From NCBI GenBank assembly GCA_944393295.1, contig CALXZR010000057.1:1-8397 (forward strand): 8,397 nucleotides of DNA, read 5' to 3'. The position numbers were made by a program, and so were the translations under genes. The notes under the pieces were generated by a model. The model ran no database searches and was not told the origin of the DNA. It was given only the letters and a program-made list of their open reading frames with translations. Positions 1-6,136 of this stretch are shown here, one piece after another (the stretch's first letter is position 1; the number at the start of each line of letters is the position of its first letter). This stretch comes from an uncultured Clostridia bacterium (lineage in GTDB: Bacteria; Bacillota_A; Clostridia; TANB77; CAG-508).

Positions 1-268
1 TTACATTCATTCTCGTTATTATTTGTCCTAATGCATTAAGCCATCCTTCTCTATTAATTGATTTGGCAGATTTTGCATAAGACTTACCTTTACATTCAAT
101 ATAAAAATATTCGCTATTTCTTTTTCCTCCAACTAATTTAATATCAACTCCATGTTGGTACAAATCACTTTTCTTAACTTTTTCTTTATGCCAATTACCG
201 TTTTTTTTATTTAGCATAAATTCTACTACTTTATTTACAATAAATTGTTCATTTATTTTATCTTTCAA
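1..268 (-). CDS. PD-(D/E)XK-type nuclease, N-terminal part (3' end outside window)
   Basis: Eighty-nine residues are visible before the left edge. They carry the core of a PD-(D/E)XK nuclease: HGVDIKLVGG with D42, then YFYIECKG with E58 and K60, and GQIITRM with Q82 and R86. This D...EXK...QxxxR order is typical of restriction-endonuclease-like and Mrr-like defence nucleases, and the ALGQIITRM helix is common in that group. It should cut DNA (or RNA) using metal ions. Substrate and full length cannot be judged because the rest is missing. The gene starts at TTG, like the FokI-type enzyme, and is separated from the HEPN gene by 66 nt with an inverted repeat, so it may be the last gene of the same transcript or the first of a separately controlled unit. 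One GGATG site lies inside it (42-46). Confidence 0.78.
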   Translation of the reverse strand, partial: MKDKINEQFIVNKVVEFMLNKKNGNWHKEKVKKSDLYQHGVDIKLVGGKRNSEYFYIECKGKSYAKSAKSINREGWLNALGQIITRMNV

Positions 269-278
269 CTAATTCTAA

Positions 279-283
279 CTCCT
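279..283 (-). promoter_or_regulatory. Ribosome binding site that decides a TTG start for the nuclease
   Basis: AGGAG on the minus strand lies 10 nt upstream of TTG (266-268). An in-frame TAG directly precedes the TTG, and the first in-frame ATG is only at codon 18 with no SD, so TTG is the best start. Confidence 0.7.
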
Positions 284-288
284 TTTAT

Positions 289-322
289 ATAACTAAATTT
301 TATTTTTAAATTATTTAGTTAT
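289..322. repeat. Perfect 10-bp inverted repeat between the HEPN gene and the nuclease gene
   Basis: ATAACTAAAT (289-298) and ATTTAGTTAT (313-322) are exact reverse complements separated by 14 nt. The structure fills about half of the 66-nt gap between two genes. With one G-C pair per stem it is too weak for an ordinary intrinsic terminator, and no U-run stands directly behind a GC stem. It could be an mRNA processing or stability element or a protein-binding operator. In the transcript the second arm ends 6 nt before the SD of the nuclease gene, so folding could affect its translation. Confidence 0.6.
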
Positions 323-334
323 CTTTACTACAAA

Positions 335-1600
335 TTATTCATATAACACTCTTACATCTTGAGGATATATTTTCCACTCACCATTATTTTTTTCTGGAAT
401 AGCAAAAATGTCTTCTTTTCCTTCATATACCATTCCAATTTTCATTTTTCCGTTATTCACTTTATTTTCTTTTTGAATCTGCACATTAAGTTCTATTACT
501 TTCATACATATTGCTTGGTCTATAATGTTTGTCAATTCAAATTCTAATAGAATATTTTTTTCAAAAAGTTCTCTACATCTTTTAGGTTTAAAGCCATCTC
601 TTGTTTCATAATTAAATAAAATTTCAAATCTTTTTGATAATTCTCCATAGTTTTTTGATTTCCATATTTCAAGAGTTTCAACAAAATTATATATAAAATC
701 ATACTGTTTGTAATCTTCTTTTATTCCAGTTATAGGTATATCTTTTCCTATTACAATATCTTTACTTGTCCATCTATTAATTATCCTTCTGTTATCTTGT
801 GTTTCTTGTAATTTCTTTATACTTTCACTTAATTTAGGAAGATTAGCTTCTTTTTTATATTTATCTTTTCTACTTTCCTCTGTATTTTTACTTTTTATCC
901 ATTCTGAAATTGCTAAAAGTAGAACATTACATTTTCCTGCAACATATTTATTTCCAAAATTCAAATCCCTTCCATGCAAAATACCATTTCTATAAGGCAT
1001 TGTTACCATATCCTCAACTGTCTTCTTTCTTGGTAAATTATATATTTCTTTTAGTTTCTTTAAACCTTTGTCGCATTCAACCAAACAATCCCAACAATCT
1101 AAATCCACTCCTTCTGTAAAAAAGCCTTTGTTTTTTGTAAAATCATTTATTACCCCGTCTGCAATTGTCAAAAACAAAGTAATAGCTGAATAATATTTCT
1201 CGCTTTCATATGCTTCAAATGCTTCATCAATTATATTGGCTCTTTTTCTAAATTCTTTAGTAGAATATTGAATAAATCTTTTAGTATTTTTAATATTATC
1301 TTTATAATAATCTGAAATAAAATCCTCCGCCTTTTCTATTCCATTTTCTTTAAAAATAATATTAGCATTTTTCATAAATTCAACATTTATCAATGAATAA
1401 GCAATCCAGCCATAATCAGAGAAATTATTATTATATTCTTCTGTAGTCATTATTAAATCCTTCATTTCTTTCTTTATCCTATCTAGCTCTTTTCTATGAT
1501 CTTTTTTCAGTAACAATCTGACAAAACTCATATTTTCCATTTGTTCATATTGTAATTTTAATGATGGATAATCTTCTAATATTTCTTTAATATCTCTCAT
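335..1600 (-). CDS. HEPN-domain protein, possible second ribonuclease effector, with possible NTF2-like C-terminus
   Basis: I do not recognise a named family for this 421-residue protein. Residues about 1-110 are helical (SDYGWIAYSLINVEFM, then AEDFISDYYKDN). Residues about 115-240 look like a HEPN domain: a long helix EKYYSAITLFLTIADGVIND (134-153) and the RX4H motif R204-NGIL-H209 with asparagine directly after the arginine, as in active HEPN ribonucleases. A charged stretch (about 238-275) leads to a C-terminal part (about 295-421) with the pattern of an NTF2/SnoaL-like fold: LEIWKSKNYGELSKRF, IDQAICMKVIELNVQI, KIGMVYEG and GEWKIYP. That part is a weak call. The start is firm: ATG at 1598-1600 with GGAG five nt upstream, fused to the rnlB stop as TAAGGAG. 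Being tightly coupled behind rnlB suggests it works with, or is controlled by, the RnlAB module. It could be another toxin, an RNA-binding sensor, or an independent abortive-infection gene. Confidence 0.7.
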   Translation of the reverse strand: MRDIKEILEDYPSLKLQYEQMENMSFVRLLLKKDHRKELDRIKKEMKDLIMTTEEYNNNFSDYGWIAYSLINVEFMKNANIIFKENGIEKAEDFISDYYKDNIKNTKRFIQYSTKEFRKRANIIDEAFEAYESEKYYSAITLFLTIADGVINDFTKNKGFFTEGVDLDCWDCLVECDKGLKKLKEIYNLPRKKTVEDMVTMPYRNGILHGRDLNFGNKYVAGKCNVLLLAISEWIKSKNTEESRKDKYKKEANLPKLSESIKKLQETQDNRRIINRWTSKDIVIGKDIPITGIKEDYKQYDFIYNFVETLEIWKSKNYGELSKRFEILFNYETRDGFKPKRCRELFEKNILLEFELTNIIDQAICMKVIELNVQIQKENKVNNGKMKIGMVYEGKEDIFAIPEKNNGEWKIYPQDVRVLYE

Positions 1601-1609
1601 TCTGTCTCC

Positions 1610-1966
1610 TTATTTTTGCATAATAAATTCAATCTCTTTTTTACTAAGAGAACTAGAATATAATAATTCATTATGATTTCTTAAATAATCTTCAATTTTT
1701 ATTTTTATCTTTTCTGAAACTTCTCTTGGATTTATTATAAAACTTCTACATCTTTTATCTTTATCAAATTTTAACAAAATATATCTATTAAAGGTAAATC
1801 CATTCCTTAAAAATAAATCTACAAGAACCGTTTTAGCTTGGCTATTTTTATTATTTATATCTTCAATTATCTCATCTTGAAGAAAATATAAATCTTCTGT
1901 TGTATTTAAAAACACAACATTTTCATTAACATCTTCTTCAAATGTGAATACTTCATATTCTCCCAT
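1610..1966 (-). CDS. rnlB: RnlB-type antitoxin
   Basis: With the start at 1966 this protein has 118 residues, close to E. coli RnlB (about 123). Two regions agree with RnlB as I remember it: VLVDLFLRNGFTFNRYILL (toxin partner's ILFDLLCANG...NRFVTLEM) and the end LRNHNELLYSSSLSKKEI (LRNHPEYLEASVLSPDDV). RnlB binds RnlA and blocks its ribonuclease; loss of the short-lived antitoxin after phage shut-off of host gene expression frees the toxin. Order (toxin first, antitoxin second) is the same as in E. coli. The protein is small, acidic in its N-terminal half, and has no membrane segment. Its TAA (1610-1612) runs straight into the GGAG of the next gene, 9 nt before that gene's ATG, so all three genes are likely co-translated. 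A frame extending upstream to 2020 adds 18 residues that are not supported by an SD. Confidence 0.83.
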   Translation of the reverse strand: MGEYEVFTFEEDVNENVVFLNTTEDLYFLQDEIIEDINNKNSQAKTVLVDLFLRNGFTFNRYILLKFDKDKRCRSFIINPREVSEKIKIKIEDYLRNHNELLYSSSLSKKEIEFIMQK

Positions 1967-1970
1967 CTTA

Positions 1971-1979
1971 ATCTCCTTA
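1971..1979 (-). promoter_or_regulatory. Ribosome binding site overlapping the rnlA stop and deciding the rnlB start
   Basis: On the coding strand TAAGGAGAT combines the rnlA stop codon (TAA, 1977-1979) with the SD GGAG (1973-1976). The ATG at 1964-1966 follows six nt after GGAG. The longer open frame starting at 2020 has no comparable SD and would overlap rnlA by 44 nt. Toxin termination and antitoxin initiation are therefore probably coupled. Confidence 0.8.
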
Positions 1980-3014
1980 TTTTTTACTAAAAAATATATT
2001 ATATGAACTTTCAATTTCATTTAATATTTCATCCGCTAAATCTTTTGCCTCACTTATCCTTTCAATTATTCTCATTTGTGATGGATCAACAGTGCTATGT
2101 AAATAAACATTTCTTTTATCACTATAAATTGTATATAATTTATTTAAAGAATCTTTTTCATCTTGTGTTAAATTATTATCTAAATCTATCTCACTAGAAT
2201 TTCCTTTATCTCTATAAAACATAGAAAAGCTTTGTTTCTTCTTAATCTTGTAATTAAATCTTTTATTTAAAACTTTCTTTAAGTATCCTTCTAGAGCTTT
2301 AAAAACTCCTGTAACATGACCCGTATAGTCTTCGCTATAATCACTTTGTTCTAATAAAATAATTGAACCTGAAATTGATTTCAATACTGCTTCGTCCATA
2401 TATGTATAAGAATTTTTTAATAGTTCTTTCATTTTATTTCTAATCTTATCAGTTGGCATATTAACATTTGCTAATGTTTTATTTATATCTATTATTTCAT
2501 CAATAGATATATCAGTAATTTCAGTTAATATATTAACAATTATTCCAAAAGTCACTAATGGTTTAGCTTGAATCATTGCTTTATTTCTATTTTCATAATT
2601 TGTAAATGTTACTATATCCCCATTATATCCTTTAAATCTAATTATATTTTCATTTCTTGTATAAGTTATTAAACCACAATATTCATCGTCAATCTTATTT
2701 AGTAAATAATCTAACATACCCTTATCAAATTTAAAGACACATTGCGTTCCATTTATGTCTGCATTTTGAGTGTTTTTAGTTATAAATTCTATTAACTTAT
2801 TTGCATAATCTGGATTTTTTGTAGGAATAATTTTTACACTACTTTTCTTTATCCAAATATCTATTCTACATTCTTGATTATTTATAAAAAATTTACATAC
2901 TCTTTTATTCCCCTTTAATTCAGAATAAGAATATAAATTAAAGCTATTATCTTCTCTCTTATATGATTCAATAAGTGATTTTATATCGTTTTCATTTATA
3001 CATATTTCTGCCAT
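1977..3014 (-). CDS. rnlA: RnlA-type HEPN ribonuclease toxin (RNase LS family)
   Basis: This 345-residue protein matches the plan of E. coli RnlA (357 residues). It has an N-terminal domain (about 1-90), a middle domain of mixed strands (about 90-190) and a C-terminal HEPN domain (about 200-340). The last contains E242 in ALEGYL and the RX4H catalytic motif R301-NVYL-H306, followed by STVDPSQM; E. coli RnlA has E258, R318 and H323 in the same order and with nearly the same spacing. RnlA is an mRNA-degrading toxin that blocks T4 growth when its antitoxin is lost or T4 Dmd is absent. Here the likely role is abortive infection, held in check by the gene 10 nt downstream. The ATG at 3012-3014 has a GGGGG SD seven nt upstream and lies 23 nt inside the preceding gene. 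Overall identity with E. coli RnlA looks low, so the call rests on the C-terminal motif, length and the adjacent RnlB-like gene. Confidence 0.88.
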   Translation of the reverse strand: MAEICINENDIKSLIESYKREDNSFNLYSYSELKGNKRVCKFFINNQECRIDIWIKKSSVKIIPTKNPDYANKLIEFITKNTQNADINGTQCVFKFDKGMLDYLLNKIDDEYCGLITYTRNENIIRFKGYNGDIVTFTNYENRNKAMIQAKPLVTFGIIVNILTEITDISIDEIIDINKTLANVNMPTDKIRNKMKELLKNSYTYMDEAVLKSISGSIILLEQSDYSEDYTGHVTGVFKALEGYLKKVLNKRFNYKIKKKQSFSMFYRDKGNSSEIDLDNNLTQDEKDSLNKLYTIYSDKRNVYLHSTVDPSQMRIIERISEAKDLADEILNEIESSYNIFFSKK

Positions 3015-4347
3015 TTTTATTCCCCCTATTTCTTATATTTAAAGCTCTGTTACCTTTATCTGTTTTAATTACTCTAAATTCAACTATATTTCCTACACCT
3101 AATGAGTTTGAATTCAATGCATCCTTCACCTTAAAGTAAACGTTATCTTTTTGTCCTCTAACATTTATAAAGCCATAATCCCCATTTATTTTTATTATCT
3201 TTCCTATTGCATACTCATCCTCTCCTTCTATTTGTGTGACATATTCCGCAGAAATTTTCTGTATCAAATTTACATTAGGTCTATTATTTATATTTAAATT
3301 ATATTTTGAAATAGCAAATTCTAGTTCTTCTGTCATTTTCCATCCATTTCTATTTCTATAATATACACTTGCTTCATAATATATTTTTGCATTTATAATA
3401 TTTCCTTTATGTTCCCATAGAAGAGCAACATCTTGTAAAAGTTTATTCATTTTTTCATACTCAAACTTACAAGTTAATGCTTTATTGGCATATAATAAAG
3501 AATCTTCCATCTTTCCGTATCTCCAGCAAATTAAAGATAATTTATGATACATAAACCAATGATTTTCTTTATATGCTAATTCTTTATATTTACTTATTTC
3601 ATCTTCCACACTTTCGCTATCTGCTTCCATACATTTCGAAAAATAAAGTCTAGTTTTTATCCATATATGGTTTCTATAATGAAAATGCTCTATACTATTA
3701 AATGCTTCTTCACATACCTTAATACATTCCTCATATTTCTGCAATTTTTCTAATGCTTTTGTTTTATATTGATAATAAAATTCTTTCTTAGATGCCATCT
3801 CTCTATCTTGTCCATCGCTATCTTGAAAATTATACACTTCTTCTGATAATTCATTAGGATTAAGTGCTTCTAACCATTTTAGAACTTCTTTGTAATTGAC
3901 ACTTGCACTTTTTAAATATACTCTTATTACTTTAAATACAGTTAAAACATATGGATTATAATGTTCTTTTTCTGTTGATAATTGTTTACAGTTATTTTTT
4001 ATAAATTTTGCTTCTTTTAAAAATTCTTCAAAGTCAACTTCTTCTGTCTTTTCAAAGTCTCTAATATATACATCATATATACACCAACATAAAAGACTTA
4101 TTATATATGTATTTTTTATGATTATTTCATTTCTTGCATATTCTCTACATATTTCTATAAATTTGTCTGACTTGCTATTGTTTCTTAATATTATCCCATA
4201 GTCATATAGCAAATAAACATTGGCTTTATTTGAATCGTTCCATAACTTTTCAAGAATTATCTCTGCTTTTTGGTTTTCTCCTTTTTTTCTATACTCTTTT
4301 GCTTTTTCTCTTGAAAACTCTTCCTCTTCTAGTTTTGCAGACTCCAT
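2992..4347 (-). CDS. Helical TPR-like protein with C-terminal cold-shock (OB-fold) domain
   Basis: This 451-residue protein starts at an ATG with AGGAG six nt upstream (4354-4358), 27 nt after the endonuclease stop. Residues about 10-350 are helical and resemble tetratricopeptide repeats: paired helices such as REKAKEYRKKGENQKAEIIL, then KALEKLQKYEECIKVCEEAF (197-216), MYHKLSLICWRYGKMEDSLL (266-285), and ALLWEHKGNIINAKIYYEAS (308-327). Residues about 379-438 form a cold-shock domain: IGKIIKINGDYGFINV carries the RNP1-like motif (YGFI, 391-394), NVYFKV (402-407) is the RNP2-like strand, followed by VGNIVEFRV. Cold-shock domains bind single-stranded RNA or DNA. The last 23 nt overlap the start of rnlA, which ties this protein to the toxin; it could sense, recruit or restrain RNA for the ribonuclease. 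That role is inference. No membrane segment or signal peptide is seen, so it should be cytoplasmic. Confidence 0.8.
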   Translation of the reverse strand: MESAKLEEEEFSREKAKEYRKKGENQKAEIILEKLWNDSNKANVYLLYDYGIILRNNSKSDKFIEICREYARNEIIIKNTYIISLLCWCIYDVYIRDFEKTEEVDFEEFLKEAKFIKNNCKQLSTEKEHYNPYVLTVFKVIRVYLKSASVNYKEVLKWLEALNPNELSEEVYNFQDSDGQDREMASKKEFYYQYKTKALEKLQKYEECIKVCEEAFNSIEHFHYRNHIWIKTRLYFSKCMEADSESVEDEISKYKELAYKENHWFMYHKLSLICWRYGKMEDSLLYANKALTCKFEYEKMNKLLQDVALLWEHKGNIINAKIYYEASVYYRNRNGWKMTEELEFAISKYNLNINNRPNVNLIQKISAEYVTQIEGEDEYAIGKIIKINGDYGFINVRGQKDNVYFKVKDALNSNSLGVGNIVEFRVIKTDKGNRALNIRNRGNKNGRNMYK

Positions 4348-4374
4348 AAATATCTCCTAAAATCTTATAAATAT

Positions 4375-6123
4375 TTAATATACTTTATTTTTAAAAACAT
4401 TTTTTACATCTTCTAAATTCATTCTTTCTGCTTTTATCTCATTAGCTAATTTAATCAATGACATAATTGCTATTGCTGCTCCTGCTCTTTTGGTTGCTAT
4501 AAATATTCTTTTTAATTTTTCATTAATATTTCCTTTAAATTCACCTGATATAAATGTAAAGTAAAACTCATTAATATTTTTATCAAAATTATTCCACCAT
4601 TCGTTTGGATTCCTTGTTTTATCTCTTTTATTGTTTTCTTCTACATATCTTGTCATCTCATCAACTTGAGAAATTGGTAAATCATATCCTTTAGAATAAG
4701 CTTTTGTATCTATTATCACACCATAATTATTGGGTAAGTTAGAAGTATAAATTATTCCATCTGGCTTTCTACTTCCTCCTAAATGTACACCCTCGTATTT
4801 GCATTCTTTTGTTAGTAATTCTACAACCTTCATTTCAAATAATCTGTTTTGTTTACTATCAAAAGATAAATCAACTAATGATAAATATTCATGAGATAAT
4901 ATATCTAGTTTTTCTCTCAACTCGTCCTTCTTAGTTGTAATTTCTGATTTTTCATTTGTTTCATCTTTTATTCTAGGTATTATAAAATCATTAATTGCAT
5001 CATCAAAATAATACTTTTCATTTTTTATACTTATATTAAGTCCTATATTAACTAGTCCTTCTATATCATCTTTAACTACTGTAAATAATTCTGACGTCAT
5101 ATATATCAGTTCTAGTCTATCTCTAATTTCTTCAAGAGTAAGTCCATTTTTTGACTCTGCAAGAATTTTTATTATATATGCTCGTCTTGTTCTGATGTAA
5201 TCTCTATCCGTTCCTTTAGTGGCTAACATCTCCCAAGATATATTTTTAGATATTCTTTTAAATTTGCTTTTTCCTCTTGCTCTATTTAGTGCTTTTATTC
5301 CTTTTGTAGTAATAACATATGATTGTCCTATATTTTCTGTATATGTATTTGCACCTATTTGAGCAGTTACTTGTTTGGTTACTTGTTTCACTAAGTCTAA
5401 TTTTATTAGCCATTTTGCTATCATTCTAGCATATTTATCTGATGACCCCTCTGTATCTGTTCTTAATTTATTTTTTTCTTTTGTATCTTCTTCATTTGCT
5501 AAAGTCATTATCAATATATCTTGTGGTAAACTAGTAAAACCATCTTCTCCAACAAATCCAAGTTTTTGTCCAAGTTCAAACTTTGTTTTTTCAATTCCAT
5601 CTTCTAATAAATTCAATATTCTAACCGCAGGAGGATAACTTAGTATTGCTTCTTCTAATATTTCATTACGTTTTCTTCCTTCTTCACTATTAGAAAAACT
5701 TAATCCTGTTTCTGTAATCTCAAAAGTATCATCATAATAATTATATTTTATAAAGCCTAAACATTGTGCCCATCTTACAAAATTATCTGCAGGCCAGTCG
5801 CTTATAAAAGGTCTTTGCTGTCCCTTTACTGTTGCTTGTACAATTCCATTACATCTTGCAGAAGATCTTGGATAGAATGCCGTTCCTACTAAATCTGCAT
5901 ATTTTAATTTTAGTGGTCTTGAACTCAATGCACTTAATAATCTTTCTCTTCCATCTCTTTCTTCTACTAATTCCTTTATTTTTCTGTTAGTTAGTTCTTT
6001 ATAAACTTTAGAACTTTCATTAAAAATTGAAACTACTTTATACAATGCCTTAAAATCACTTGGATCTTGTACCCAGCCAAATGTTCTAAAACTTCTTTTA
6101 TCCATATCTTTTACTTCTATCAA
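4375..6123 (-). CDS. fokIR: FokI-family type IIS restriction endonuclease
   Basis: At 582 residues this is almost the same length as FokI (about 580) and can be aligned with it throughout from memory. Shared stretches include RTFGWVQ (13-19), EGSSDKYARM (225-234), HLGGSRKPDG (447-456) and NPNEWW (505-510). The recognition part covers about residues 1-390 and the cleavage domain about 395-582. The cleavage domain keeps D455 and the D472-T-K474 motif, equivalent to FokI D450, D467 and K469, so it should be active. Of the FokI residues I recall touching DNA bases, R79, W105, E220, K225 and R228 are kept (R86, W110, E225, K230, R233), whereas N13 and N217 become D20 and T222. Specificity is therefore probably GGATG or a close variant. 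The D483/R487 dimer pair is kept (D488, R492). Translation starts at TTG after an SD abutting the methylase stop. A 12-bp tandem duplication lies in the second recognition subdomain. Confidence 0.95.
   Translation of the reverse strand: MIEVKDMDKRSFRTFGWVQDPSDFKALYKVVSIFNESSKVYKELTNRKIKELVEERDGRERLLSALSSRPLKLKYADLVGTAFYPRSSARCNGIVQATVKGQQRPFISDWPADNFVRWAQCLGFIKYNYYDDTFEITETGLSFSNSEEGRKRNEILEEAILSYPPAVRILNLLEDGIEKTKFELGQKLGFVGEDGFTSLPQDILIMTLANEEDTKEKNKLRTDTEGSSDKYARMIAKWLIKLDLVKQVTKQVTAQIGANTYTENIGQSYVITTKGIKALNRARGKSKFKRISKNISWEMLATKGTDRDYIRTRRAYIIKILAESKNGLTLEEIRDRLELIYMTSELFTVVKDDIEGLVNIGLNISIKNEKYYFDDAINDFIIPRIKDETNEKSEITTKKDELREKLDILSHEYLSLVDLSFDSKQNRLFEMKVVELLTKECKYEGVHLGGSRKPDGIIYTSNLPNNYGVIIDTKAYSKGYDLPISQVDEMTRYVEENNKRDKTRNPNEWWNNFDKNINEFYFTFISGEFKGNINEKLKRIFIATKRAGAAIAIMSLIKLANEIKAERMNLEDVKNVFKNKVY
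5366..5388 (-). repeat. 12-bp in-frame tandem duplication inside the endonuclease gene
   Basis: On the plus strand gttacttgttt occurs at 5366-5376 and again at 5378-5388, a period of 12 bp. On the coding strand this gives KQVT twice in a row (residues 246-253), just before a loop where FokI, as I remember it, has no such repeat. Because the period is a multiple of three the reading frame is kept. It looks like a slippage product in a tolerant loop of the second recognition subdomain. Confidence 0.8.
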
Positions 6124-6131
6124 TTTATTTT

Positions 6132-6136
6132 CCCCC
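6132..6136 (-). promoter_or_regulatory. Ribosome binding site that decides a TTG start for the endonuclease
   Basis: A GGGGG run lies immediately after the methyltransferase stop codon and 8 nt before TTG at 6121-6123. The first in-frame ATG (6103-6105, seventh codon) has no SD in front of it, so TTG is the better start. The stop codon abutting the SD suggests that translation is coupled to the end of the methyltransferase gene. Confidence 0.7.

Noticed and set aside
289..322. Intrinsic terminator after the HEPN gene
   Set aside because: The stem has a single G-C pair and is not followed by a clean U-run, so it does not look like a terminator.
359..1119. Open frames on the plus strand at 359-547 and 910-1119
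   Set aside because: They lie wholly inside the HEPN gene, encode phenylalanine- and tyrosine-rich sequence typical of the complement of lysine-rich genes, and lack convincing SDs.
1967..2020. Longer start for the antitoxin, adding 18 residues
   Set aside because: No SD in front of 2020 and a 44-nt overlap with rnlA; the ATG at 1966 has a clear SD and gives the usual RnlB length.
2003..2197. Plus-strand open frame inside rnlA
   Set aside because: Complementary shadow of a well-supported gene with low-complexity composition.
4348..4374. A separate promoter for the cold-shock/rnlAB genes
   Set aside because: Only 27 nt of gap, and the upstream coding end gives many weak AT-rich matches but no clear pair of boxes.
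5375..5638. Plus-strand open frame of 87 codons inside the endonuclease gene
   Set aside because: Antisense to a clear FokI-type coding region, serine/phenylalanine-rich, no family resemblance.
6103..6105. ATG at codon 7 as start of the endonuclease
   Set aside because: No SD upstream, whereas the TTG at 6121-6123 is well placed behind GGGGG. Not fully excluded.
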